Shown here: positions 1 through 9,608 of the stretch, in pieces
How positions within the stretch are numbered: position 1 is the first letter of the stretch
Layout: each line of letters opens with the position of its first letter
Program-made: the position numbers and the translations under genes
Notes under the pieces: model-generated
Seen by the model: the letters and a program-made list of their open reading frames with translations, nothing else
What the model was told of the DNA's origin: nothing
Database searches by the model: none
DNA from: Leishmania infantum JPCM5
Lineage: Eukaryota; Euglenozoa; Kinetoplastea; Trypanosomatida; Trypanosomatidae
NCBI RefSeq assembly: GCF_000002875.2
Contig: NC_009420.2
Span: 2,480,320-2,544,319, forward strand
Direction: 5' to 3'
Length of the DNA stretch: 64,000 nt

Positions 1-690
1 CAAGATAGGCGTGAGCGCTTGCGTTTCTGGCTGTGTCTCAGTGAACGCGCACACTGTGCAGCCTCCGACGCGCGCGCAGTGGTACCCACACATGCATGCA
101 CACATGAAAGAGCATAAAGAGCAGGGTCGGGAACAAGAAGCGAACACCGGTCCGTGTGAGTCGATAGAAGGGAAGAGAGGAAGCCGCGCGCCGCTTCAAC
201 GGCAGCAAGGGTGAGTAAGCCGCAGAAGCGCCTGAGAAAACACCGCTGTTTCGCAAGAGTGGGCGAGTGCACGGCAGCAGGCGTTTCGGGATGATAAGAG
301 GACGAGCTCGTACCTCTCGTGGGCCGGTAGCGTTCCTTTCTTCTCTATGGTCACCGAGGGTGCAAGTTATTGAAAGGAAAGAAAGGGCGGGCGAGACAGG
401 AATGAAGGGAGAAGAGGGCAAAGGCAGGTAAGCAGTCACTCACGTGTAAGGGGTGATGGTGCAGGAAAGCAAGAGCAAAAAAAAAAGGAGTCAGCTTGGA
501 GTGAGAAAGAAGGACTACATGGCGATGGAGTCAGAGGGGGGTTCGAGTGCCGGCGGGCACGGTTCACTGCCGTTTCAGGGCCGGTGAGGTGCGAAAGCAG
601 CGCGCAGCGCTGCCATCCTTGGTTCTATGTACTCCATGTCACAGCAGGCTCCGCCTCAAGCGTTTGGTCGACGACCCGCTGCGCCGGCCA
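1..690. other. Intergenic / UTR, no gene seen
   Basis: No convincing coding frame on either strand; the open frames present are low-complexity and purine- or pyrimidine-driven. On the minus strand this would be the 3' UTR of the REEP-like gene and the spacer to the next gene, outside the window. Confidence 0.6.
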
Positions 691-1320
691 TCACCTCTCG
701 TCACTATTGTCGTAGAAGAGCGACGGCAGCTCTAGTGGGACGGAGCGGGTGGCCGGCGGTGGTCGCGGCGGGGGAGAGATGCGGGCGTCCTCCACCTCTC
801 CCCCGCCGCGCTCCTGCGACATGCGGCGGGGCAGCGGGGCCACCCGTACCGTGGTGGTCGAGGAGACCTCCATCAACGTCTTGGCAATCCCCGCGGCCGC
901 GGCGATGCCTCGCAGCAGTCCGATGCACACCTGTGCGCCATACTGAGTGAGCCCGGAGTTACAAATGGTCTGCACGTGACGTGCGACGACGGAGTCGATC
1001 ACGGGGAAGTATGTATCGACGAGGCTCGAAAAGAGCCTTTCGTAGACCTGCACCGCACCGAGAAAGCGATGATGCGAAAAGTACAGGGCTAGAGCGATGC
1101 GGGCGCATAGGTAAAGCCAGCGTATCGCGATAAAGGGGTAGAGAAACAGCACATCAGCCACCTCCAGAAGCCATGCAAAGATGAGCGTCAGCGTCACGTT
1201 TGTCACCTGCAGTGCATCGGGGTCTGGCGAGCGGCAGAGCTGCGCGCCGTAGATGACCGGCTGCACAAAGGAGAGGTACATGAGGTAGCCCCGCAAAAGA
1301 AACTCTAGCATTGTGTACAT
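691..1320 (-). CDS. REEP/TB2-DP1-HVA22 family membrane protein
   Basis: A 209-residue protein of the REEP/Yop1 (TB2/DP1/HVA22) class, which in other eukaryotes inserts hairpins into the ER membrane and shapes tubules. Residues about 10-110 carry the family pattern: hydrophobic stretches around 40-65 (LIFAWLLEVADVLF) and 66-82, then an amphipathic run ending in YFPVIDS. The C-terminal 50 residues are Pro/Arg-rich and probably disordered. The frame stays open upstream to 1377 but only with a GTG; the first ATG is at 1320 and another follows three codons later (MLEFLL), so the exact start is uncertain. The family assignment comes from recognising the hydrophobic pattern, not from a search. It is downstream of Sec23 in the same transcription unit. 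Confidence 0.65.
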   Translation of the reverse strand: MYTMLEFLLRGYLMYLSFVQPVIYGAQLCRSPDPDALQVTNVTLTLIFAWLLEVADVLFLYPFIAIRWLYLCARIALALYFSHHRFLGAVQVYERLFSSLVDTYFPVIDSVVARHVQTICNSGLTQYGAQVCIGLLRGIAAAAGIAKTLMEVSSTTTVRVAPLPRRMSQERGGGEVEDARISPPPRPPPATRSVPLELPSLFYDNSDER

Positions 1321-2544
1321 CCATGTAAAGGGTGCTGCGATGTCCGTGGGGGTGTGCTGTGGTGGAAGTAGTGGCACGGAGAACGAGGCTTCTTGCGGAT
1401 CATGCGCGTGCCTGATACGGGCACGACAACATGGCAGGGAAGTTTTTGTGTGTAGTTGCGGAGGCGCGAGATAGCGACTGAGGCCGATAGGGGGCGGGGG
1501 GGGGAAGGGGGTCCGGAGAGAGGAGGGTCAGAGCCAGGGCCAGGGGGCGAGCGGTGAAGGCAGGAGGTGCTGAGAGTAAACGGCAGGGCAGGCCGTCTCT
1601 TCCTGACTCGTCGCTGTACAGGAAGATGCCCTGTTAGCCAGAAGCGGCGTTGCCACCGTAGCTGGTCATGGGGTGTGCAGTTTGTGCGCCTTTCAGCGAC
1701 GCTGTGGCCAAAGTAACATACACACAGGTCGGACACAGGCAGGAAAGGAGTTCGAGGTCACCGGGGTCTGTGTACTGTCTCGCCCTCCTTGTTTCTCCAG
1801 TGGGGCAGCCAAGGTGTTTCATTGCCCTTCCAGGAGGTGTGCAAGGTCGATGGGGGGGGGCGACGAGAAGTGGAGGAGGCGGCAGCGGCGGCCGTGGATA
1901 GAAAAACAACAACAATACAGAACAGCCGAACGCATTAACAACCAACACCAACAACTGCCCCGCAGGACTAGACGTGGGAGGGGGACCACCAACTCCCTGC
2001 AGCGCCGTGCGGGCGCGAATGAAAAAAGAAGAAGGAGGCCAGCGCAGCACCGAGGATGTGAAAGGAGAGGGAAACCGAAAGAGTCGGCACGTGCACCGCC
2101 GAAGCACACACAAACATACGTATATATGTATCCCTCTATGCTTTTCTCCTCTACACGACTGCAAGCTGAGAGTATCGCACCTTTGCTCCTCCTCTTCTCC
2201 CCGCACGACCACATCACTCCACCACAACAAGGGCGAGAGCGACACACAGGGAAACCTCCCCAACCAGTAAAGCAGAGGCCCAAAAGACGATACTGGTTGA
2301 TGGAAGTGGGATGGGCTGGTGGGGTGTGATGGGGGGACGCCGCTAATGAACGCCTCTCCCTGCTATACTCTGTACCAATCGCACAGCGACCGAACGCGCG
2401 CCGGACGCCTGCAACAACAACTTCTACCGCACATACTCGGAGAGAGAAAGCAGTAACAACAAAATACAGCTACACAAAAGCCCACGGGGCTGATCCGCGG
2501 CAGTGCACGAACAACACCCTGCACCCTACCCAGACGACGTCGGG
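1321..2544. other. Intergenic / UTRs, no gene seen
   Basis: Overlapping open frames exist on both strands but lack ATG support and domain character, and they follow G/C homopolymers (for example around 1491-1520 and 1853-1862). The region holds the 3' UTR of Sec23 and the splice/polyadenylation spacer of the REEP-like gene. Confidence 0.6.
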
Positions 2545-5097
2545 CTACTGTGCCACCGCCAGCTTCTTGAGGTGCTGCATGAACACCTGCAACGATGCAT
2601 CGTCCGTGTACACGAGCTCGCCCTCGTGCGAGCCGTAGGCCCCACCATCGGTGGATGCGTAGGAGCGGCTGGGGTTGATGCGGTTGTACAAGATACGCGC
2701 ATCGGGGTCGTCTTGACACACGTCGATCAGGCGCGGGGTGGGGTAGCGGGAGCCGACGAGCACATGCGCATCGGCCAGTGGTACCTCCAGAAACTTCTTG
2801 AAGTGCGCGTAGTCCTCGTGCTCTGCATAGCCTGCCTTCTTCCACGCAGCAATGCTGGCGCCGTAGTGGATGAGCACCTCGAAAAAGGTGTCCAGCAGCA
2901 GAACGTTGTCGGGCTGGATGGCTGTGCTGTCGAGTGGCACCGGCTGTGGTGCCGCGTCCATGCGGTAGCTGTACAGAGTCGGCTGGATCTGCACAATGGA
3001 GTCCTCTACATTGGACTTGAGCAGCTGCAGGCGCAGGGACGCCGTCTCGTCGGGGCTCGAGTTGAAGATTTGCAGGTAGCCGGAGCGGCGCAGGTGGTAC
3101 ATGAAGGCGGGGAAGTACACAAACTCTTTCGGCAGGCGCAGCGAGTCAGGCTTGTCTTTGGTGTACTGGCCAAAGCGGGAGACTAGACGCACCACTGTGC
3201 GGTCCAGCCAACGCAGCACGTCAAAGAGCGGCATGCTATCTGTTTTGTGCACCGCTTCGCGAGCCAGCAACACGGCAGCTGTCTCCTGATCGAAGGCGGC
3301 GACAAGGTCTTGAATGGGCGGGTTCTGCGCCTGCCGCAACGTCAGTGTCGTGACGCGCGTGTGTGTCTCCTGCCCCATCTCGTACCTCGTCACGATTTGG
3401 GTGTAACGCAGCGGATTCTTGGCCGCCTCGTTGGATTGCGTGCTTGCCGTGTCGTAGTAGATGGCGAAGGTGGTGGTTGAGTCAAGTTGGCAGGTCGTCC
3501 ACTGACAGGTGCCGCCGAGCCCGATCTCGTACTCCGCCACGGACGCGGACATCTTGCCGGTGCCGACGCAGGGGCCAATGACACCCTGCACCTTCCACGT
3601 TGGCGACGTGATGACGTCCATTGTCGCGTTCAGCCCCAGCTTGAGCGTTCCGTCTTCGCGCCGTGCAAAGAACTGGTGTAGGGAAAGGCGAAATGGCTCC
3701 TCCAGCCACGACTCCGCATTCAGCACAACACCGCCGGAAGATTGCACGCACGTCTTCATCTCAGCCAGGCCAAACTGATCCAGGGAGGCGACGAAGCAGT
3801 TCAGAGAGTGACCCTGCGCGACAATGCGATGCATCAGCTTTTCGTAGAATGCGCATGAGGTGCTCCAGTACGTGGCGGCCGCTGTCTCGTCGCGGATGTC
3901 GGCGTGCACGCGGATCATCTTTTCGCGACTCACGTCCACGACAATTCCCGGGCCCGACGTACACACGCCGGACATGAAGGTGAGGATGCAGGAGCCCGTG
4001 TTCGGCGATACTATCTGCAGCAAACTAGCCGCAACTGAGAGCGCAGCCCCGGTGCACCGCAGTGGCCGATGGCCCTTCATGACTGGCCACAGGTCGCGGG
4101 ACATGGAGGAAATGAGCTGCGTCACGTAGGCAGCACAGTTGCGCAGCGCTGCCACGAATCGGCTGGGGTTGGGCAAGATCAGCTTTAGCCGCTCTACCGT
4201 CATCTCCTGCGTGCCACGCAGCACCATGGCACGCGGGTACGTGGCAGGACCAGCGATCTCGTGCACGCTGACAGTCGTGCCGTATGTGACAATCGCCACG
4301 TTTGCGTACTCTGGGATCATCTGCAGGGACTGTAACAAGAAGTCGCGCAGACCCTGCAGTTCCTCGTCCGTATCGAGGCACGTGTCAACGACCAGCACGA
4401 ACGTGGGCGGGCTGCGGCTAGGCATATGCGCCACAAATTCTACTGTCGTCGAGGACGGCTGCATCTCTGGCGGCAGGTTGTACTGATTTGCTTGCTGATG
4501 CTGCGGCGGCAGCGCGTTCTTGGTGTGGCACAGGGGACATCCCCACATGCGGCTGCGCGGGTCGAGAGTGGCGTACGGGTTCAGCACCCCCCCGCACACA
4601 GTGCATTGCGTCGGTGCGTAGTTGAGCTGGGTACAAGGGCTGCCGAGGGGGGAGTACAGACAGCCCAACGGGGCCACCATGCGCGCGCCGTCAATGCGGT
4701 TCATTGAGTAAAGCGACCACGACCAGCGTGTCGTCGCTTCGGCAGGTCTCTCTTCAACTGTACCCATGGCGGGCTGACCAAAGGAGGGAGCCTGAGCTTG
4801 TGGCCGCTGCTGGTATTGGTGCTGGTGGTATGCTTCTTGGGATGCGCGCTGCTCGCTGCCATTGGAATACTGATTGTACTGCTGCTGCTGGGCTGGAGCC
4901 GCTTGTTGCTGTTGATGCTCATACGTGTATGCTTGCTGAGCGCCATACTGTTGGTATGTCTCGTTTTGGGCCCCATAGCCGCCGTAGCCGTTTGCTGGAG
5001 CACCACCACCGTACGCACCGGTATTGGCTCCATATGCCTGGGGCTGCGGTTGACCGTACTGGGCCGCGTAGTTTCCGTAGACGTAATCGCCGCTCAT
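2545..5097 (-). CDS. SEC23: COPII coat GTPase-activating subunit Sec23, with Q/N/Y/G-rich N-terminus
   Basis: An 850-residue Sec23, the inner COPII coat subunit that partners Sec24 and stimulates Sar1 GTP hydrolysis at ER exit sites. The zinc ribbon is visible as C165-x2-C168 and C187-x2-C190. The vWA-like trunk follows from about residue 225 (FVLVVDTCLDTDEELQGL), then the beta-sandwich (TGGTCQW at the usual place), the helical region (DVLRWLDR, HLRRSGYLQIFNSSPDET), and the gelsolin domain ending in DDASLQVFMQHLKKLAV, which is characteristic of Sec23 rather than Sec24. The body is close to animal and yeast Sec23 in length. The extra part is residues 1-115, a Gln/Asn/Tyr/Gly/Ala-rich prion-like segment that typical Sec23 lacks. 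The start is the ATG at 5097 (MSGDYVYGNY); the frame stays open upstream only with a non-ATG codon. Confidence 0.95.
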   Translation of the reverse strand: MSGDYVYGNYAAQYGQPQPQAYGANTGAYGGGAPANGYGGYGAQNETYQQYGAQQAYTYEHQQQQAAPAQQQQYNQYSNGSEQRASQEAYHQHQYQQRPQAQAPSFGQPAMGTVEERPAEATTRWSWSLYSMNRIDGARMVAPLGCLYSPLGSPCTQLNYAPTQCTVCGGVLNPYATLDPRSRMWGCPLCHTKNALPPQHQQANQYNLPPEMQPSSTTVEFVAHMPSRSPPTFVLVVDTCLDTDEELQGLRDFLLQSLQMIPEYANVAIVTYGTTVSVHEIAGPATYPRAMVLRGTQEMTVERLKLILPNPSRFVAALRNCAAYVTQLISSMSRDLWPVMKGHRPLRCTGAALSVAASLLQIVSPNTGSCILTFMSGVCTSGPGIVVDVSREKMIRVHADIRDETAAATYWSTSCAFYEKLMHRIVAQGHSLNCFVASLDQFGLAEMKTCVQSSGGVVLNAESWLEEPFRLSLHQFFARREDGTLKLGLNATMDVITSPTWKVQGVIGPCVGTGKMSASVAEYEIGLGGTCQWTTCQLDSTTTFAIYYDTASTQSNEAAKNPLRYTQIVTRYEMGQETHTRVTTLTLRQAQNPPIQDLVAAFDQETAAVLLAREAVHKTDSMPLFDVLRWLDRTVVRLVSRFGQYTKDKPDSLRLPKEFVYFPAFMYHLRRSGYLQIFNSSPDETASLRLQLLKSNVEDSIVQIQPTLYSYRMDAAPQPVPLDSTAIQPDNVLLLDTFFEVLIHYGASIAAWKKAGYAEHEDYAHFKKFLEVPLADAHVLVGSRYPTPRLIDVCQDDPDARILYNRINPSRSYASTDGGAYGSHEGELVYTDDASLQVFMQHLKKLAVAQ

Positions 5098-6335
5098 GGT
5101 TTCGTTTTGTTTCGCTGGCCACCGCTGCAGGTGGTAGCTACTATAACCTCTCTTATCTGTTTTTTGTTCCCCGGCTCCTCCCTCTGTGTCTGTCCTAGGT
5201 TGAATGGCTGCTGACGATAGGACAAGGGCAGACACACACAGACATATACACACAAAGACAGGCTACCGAGGTTGCGGTGCTTTTTTTTAGTGGCTTCTCT
5301 TCGTTGTCTTTCCAGCCCACTCCGCGTCTTCGGCCCTCGACGCGCACAGGACAGCTGCGTGCCTGCCTGCGGGTGACGGTGGAGTGGGAGACGATGAAGA
5401 TCAGCCGGTGACAACGCAAGCTGTCACAGTGAGAATAACAATGGGAGGGCAAAGGCTTGCGATTTGAACCGCGCGGGGAGTGGAGAGGCGTGAAGAAAGA
5501 CGGAGGGGAGAAAAATGTGCCGCTCTCAAACAGGGAATCGGATCCGGTTCAACACACGCGCGCGCACCCGCAAAGCTGCCGTCAAGGAAGAGAAGGAAAC
5601 GGACCAGCTGTGGGGCGGTGGCGGGTGGGTTGAGGAAGGGGAGAAGGGGCCTTCGTAGACCCAATGCGATGCTGAATGAATATTGAGGAGACCTCCACGA
5701 GCTAATCAGAGGGGGGGGAGTCAAACGAAAAAAAAAAGATGAGCGGGAATGCGAGCGAGGGATGCGGCCTCACCACGTTGCCTCTGCCACTAGAGTGACA
5801 AGGACGCGCCGAAGGGCGGGAGTAATGAAGATGTAACTGTGTATTCTTGTGTGCAGATGTGGATGCGCGTTGGCTATAAAGTAGCAAACTGCTCCGCTTC
5901 CTTCTATTGCGTTCTCCAAGTGTGTGTAAGTGCTGTGTTGTTGATGGATGGGGCGAAGAGGAGGGAAGGTGGATGCAGAGAACGTGGAAGCCGATAGAAA
6001 AGAAAGACCTGATAGCATGTTCGCATATGCCGCGGGTGTAGAGAAGGGAAGGGAAGGGAAGGGGCCGTCAGGTCCCAAGTAGGAGAGCAATATCCTTTGC
6101 GCGTGGCAGCGTTAGGGCGACGCCGATGTCCATCGAGGCTCACCCCTATGCACATAATACACACCGACCCAGAATGTCATCTGCTGAGAACCTTTGCCTG
6201 TTATGCAAGAGAAACGGAGAAGGGCGAGGCGCGACGTTGGCTCCCGCTGCTCGCACGGGGCCAACACGCCGGTCATTACGAACAGAGGAACACACACACG
6301 CAAAAGGCGCACTGCGTGACCCCCTAATCGATGTA
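5098..6335. other. Intergenic / UTRs, no gene seen
   Basis: Spacer between the CID-like gene and Sec23. It has purine-rich runs on the plus strand (pyrimidine tracts on the coding strand, for example near 5283-5290 and 5725-5740) suited to trans-splice acceptors. No supportable coding frame. Confidence 0.6.
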
Positions 6336-7262
6336 TCAGGAGAAGAAGGAGCCAAGCACATCATCGTCGTCATTGGGCCCTCCCGACTGACTGCCACCGT
6401 GGCCGCCTTCCTCCTTCACTGGATAGCTGCTACCTGACCCACCGTGCGTCGGCACATGAGGCGAGGTGCCGTGCGCCATCTTCACTACACCACTGCCTGC
6501 GCTTGAGGTGGTGGTGCGACCCTCAAGCTCCGCACGCTCTGCTTCGCACCACGCGAGCAATGCCGCGTTTTTCTCAAAGCGACTCTCCACGGCTTTCCTC
6601 AAGGCGATGAGGCATCGCCTTGCCGCATCGTCCACAACGGCACTGCTAGCGCCTGCACCCCCGCCTGCCAGCGGCGATGCGGTGTCTTGGCCACTCGCAG
6701 CCCCGCTTCCACTGCGCCCCTCTTCTGCTTTGATGTTCCTGTTCTGCACCCACTGCTCCTTAGCATGCTGGTAGCGCTGCAGGAGATTGGCAACCTGCAT
6801 CAAGGCAGAGGGGACGCTAGTGCGGTGACCGGCGCTCTCTTGCCCATCCTGAACGGTGCACTGCAGCTTTGTCAGCCAGGCCGCCGGGAACAGGTTCAGC
6901 ATACTCCACCACTCCGTTGCTTTCTGCAAGGCGATCAGGAAAGCCGTGTGATCGCTTGCTCTCTGCCGCAGCGTGTCCTTCACCGCGCTTGGCAGGGTGA
7001 GACTCACGGCCTTGAGGATGGAGCGCTTTGCGTTCTCTGAGACACCGCGGGTAGCGCAACTCAGCAGCAGTTCGTGAATCACATACACCAGTGAGGCCCG
7101 CTGCGCGTCAGTTGTATCTTTGTGCTTCATCTTCTCCGCTACGTAGTTCAGAATGGCGTCCGCCTCGGCACCGTGCAGGGCACACCACGTGGCGACGCCG
7201 ACGATGGCGCCGGTGGAGGGACCGACAAGGTCAATGCGGCGGGCAATCTGCTCGCGATTCAT
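6336..7262 (-). CDS. CID-like (RNA polymerase II CTD-interacting domain) protein
   Basis: A 308-residue protein. Residues 1-110 form an all-helical region whose spacing of hydrophobic positions and motif order (TGAIVGVATWCALHGAEADAI, then RASLVYVIHELLLSCA) resembles the CID/ENTH-VHS fold found in Rtt103, RPRD1 and Pcf11-type proteins. These bind phosphorylated RNA polymerase II tails and act in 3'-end processing; the domain call is inference. Residues 150-250 look helical, and the tail is Gly/Ser-rich and ends in an acidic DDDDVLGSFF cluster. An in-frame upstream ATG at 7337 would add 25 basic residues; I chose 7262 because the folded part begins there. Trypanosomatid polymerase II lacks the heptad CTD, so the partner of such a domain here would be unusual. 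Confidence 0.6.
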   Translation of the reverse strand: MNREQIARRIDLVGPSTGAIVGVATWCALHGAEADAILNYVAEKMKHKDTTDAQRASLVYVIHELLLSCATRGVSENAKRSILKAVSLTLPSAVKDTLRQRASDHTAFLIALQKATEWWSMLNLFPAAWLTKLQCTVQDGQESAGHRTSVPSALMQVANLLQRYQHAKEQWVQNRNIKAEEGRSGSGAASGQDTASPLAGGGAGASSAVVDDAARRCLIALRKAVESRFEKNAALLAWCEAERAELEGRTTTSSAGSGVVKMAHGTSPHVPTHGGSGSSYPVKEEGGHGGSQSGGPNDDDDVLGSFFS

Positions 7263-7749
7263 CTTCTTGGCGTGTTGCAATGTGACGCTGGTTTGCCCGC
7301 CTCGACTTCTTCCCGGTGCGGTGGGAGGATGGAACATGGAGGACAGACGAGGCACCCCCGTTGAAGGACGTGCCCGTGTTAGGCCAAGAGAGGAGAGACA
7401 AATTGCAGGAGGAAGGCGGATCAAATCAGAAGAAGGGAGAAAGCGCAAACGCGACGCACAGCAGAGAACGTGGGGAACGCCGTGGAGCCTGCGTGTGCAG
7501 TTCATGGAAAACCATTCAGAGAACGAGGTGAGACGCGAATCATGCTACGCGCGCGTGACGCATACCTTCGCTTCATCTCGTGGTCTCCACTAAACTTGTG
7601 CGCCTCAAAGTCATCGCTACTGTTTCGCTTGCTCCACGCGGCACGGGCCCCGCGTTAGCCGTAAGAGTGAGAATTGTGAGTACGTCATGCATGCATGCAC
7701 TCGCCTCACTGAAATGCAAGCGTCCTTGTGCTTCCTCTTCGCAGCCGCT
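7263..7749. other. Intergenic / UTRs, no gene seen
   Basis: Short spacer with no coding signal. It contains the possible upstream ATG (7337) of the CID-like gene. Confidence 0.55.
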
Positions 7750-8343
7750 TCAGAAGTCGTTCAAAGCGTAGCGGGCGCGCGTGGTGAATTGGCGACTGTT
7801 CTCGGTTGAAAAGGCCCAGCGAGGGTCCTCCTTGCGGAGCCACGCAATCATGTACGCCACCTGCACCTCGCTCGGGATGTCGAATTCCATGTCCGCACGA
7901 TGTTGCTGAATCTCGCCCGTCTGTGTGGGGCGTCCGGCAGCCACGAGTCCCACGTCGTTCGCAGCGCGTAGCGAGAGGCGCATGTCCATCACGACGTCGC
8001 CGGTGCCTGGGCATTTCTGCACGGTATAGAACTTGCGCCCGTGTGACTCGAGCACAAGCCACTCGTGTTTCTGACGGAACAGCTTCGCCATTGCGTTGGA
8101 ATCGCATGGGGCGTAGAAGGTGTACACATGTCGCAGGACATCGTGCGCATTCAGCACCACGTCGCGGTGGATCATGATCTTCCCCTCCTTCGCAAGGCAG
8201 TCGCTGGTGAAGTCGAGAGCCAAACCGATGCTAGCACCGGCGGCGATGATCAAGGCGTGATTTGCCAGAGACGTTCGGGCAGGAGCGGCGGCCATGGAGA
8301 GCGCCGTGCCCAGCACTGCCCCACCACTCAGCCCTTGACCCAT
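7750..8343 (-). CDS. Conserved-looking protein with N-myristoylation signal and papain/LRAT-like pattern
   Basis: A 197-residue protein I do not recognise by name. It begins MGQGLSGG, a good N-myristoylation consensus (G2, small residue at 6), followed by a hydrophobic, Ala-rich segment at about 15-45, so membrane attachment is likely. The C-terminal part has the order His-x-Trp (HEWLVLE), FYTVQK, and near the end ENSRQFTTRARYAL. That order resembles circularly permuted papain-fold proteins (LRAT, PPPDE and relatives), where a His strand precedes an Asn-Cys-x-x-Phe motif. Here the Cys position is Ser, so if the fold call is right the protein may be catalytically dead. The fold assignment is speculative; the coding call rests on length, ATG and composition. 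Confidence 0.6.
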   Translation of the reverse strand: MGQGLSGGAVLGTALSMAAAPARTSLANHALIIAAGASIGLALDFTSDCLAKEGKIMIHRDVVLNAHDVLRHVYTFYAPCDSNAMAKLFRQKHEWLVLESHGRKFYTVQKCPGTGDVVMDMRLSLRAANDVGLVAAGRPTQTGEIQQHRADMEFDIPSEVQVAYMIAWLRKEDPRWAFSTENSRQFTTRARYALNDF

Positions 8344-9608
8344 CACTGTAAGCGAGTGCGCCCTCGCTTGCCCAAAGGGGTCTGAAAGCAATGAAGGAGG
8401 AAAGGCAGAAGCACGCCCGTCCCACCCTACAATACAAAACAAGAGAGAAAAACGATGCAAGAAGGAGGAGGAAGAGGGGGACGGGATAAGAGGTACGTGA
8501 GGCAGAGCTACCGGCTGTTGGACCCAAACTGTTCGCACAGCCAGCGCCTCTCAAACGTGCTCTGCAAATGAGAACGCAGAGCAAAAGAATCGCTGACAAT
8601 GGGCTTTGTCCGTCTGCCCGTCCATGACGCGAGAGAGCCAAAGAAAGAAGAATCAGCGCACAAGATGTGGTTATTACTCACAGCGTCAGGTCACTATGAC
8701 GCCGCTGCATGGAGAGAGGTAGAGGTGTTTCCTTTTCTTTCAACGAGTCTATCTGGCCGAGGAGCATGAGCTTCACGGAACCCTGCCTCAAGCTCTACCC
8801 GCCCACCCGCTTCGCAGGTCGCTCGAACGCAACACTGCCCAAGACCTGACCGCAGTCATCAGCAGCGATACATCGCTCTGACCTCCCTAGGTCGTAGGTG
8901 CAGAACCCCCATTCGCCACCAGGGGTGATCCCGCTTTGGCAGACATAGGGGATGGGGCACGTTTGGCTGCGTCTTCGCCACGCTTGCGGGTCTCGTTTAC
9001 ATGTCAAGCAAACTTCTCGGCGAAGACCAGACCTTGCCCGACTAGCAGAGCCGAGAGCAACATCGCTGGTGCACTGGCCGAGCACAACTTCCGTATCTTC
9101 TGGTGCTGGGGAGAGCACACACAGGCATCACGCTGCTCACAAGACGGACCGTGACACATTCCTGCGCGGTTGCAAGTGCGTCTACACATGTTGGTGGGGG
9201 CCAATGCTGCACAGTTCGTGCAGACAGTGCCATCCACTCAAAACCACTGGGCCACCTGCTTTTTCAGGATGCTTGCTTCCTCAAAGAACCGGGAATAGGG
9301 AGGCCGCATGACGACACGTCGACTGGAACGCGATTCCGAGGAGCATGCGAAGCGACACCGTCCACGAGAATAAGCAAGAAACCTACGGGAAAAGGAAATG
9401 AAACGACGAGAACGTCACGTGCAGGATTAGAGACTTCGGGGTACAGACCTCATGCAAACACATGTAGGGGTGCCACGAGCATACTGTACAACATTGAAGT
9501 ATAAATGCCTTGTCTTCGGGCGACGACAAACCACCAGAAAATCGCGGGCCGTTTCACACGTTCATCTGCAGGACCCCGCAACTAGGGAACAAAAAAGAAC
9601 AGAGACGG
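8344..9608. other. Intergenic, no supportable gene
   Basis: Spacer downstream of the truncated acid phosphatase. Short Cys-containing frames occur on the minus strand (8795-9237) but each is broken after fewer than 110 codons and they lack a consistent ATG-led frame. No trace of the missing 3' half of the phosphatase is visible here. Confidence 0.5.

Noticed and set aside
8795..9237. Cys-containing minus-strand frames downstream of the truncated phosphatase
   Set aside because: Each is under 110 codons, they lie in different frames and no family pattern is visible. They do not contain the missing 3' half of the phosphatase.
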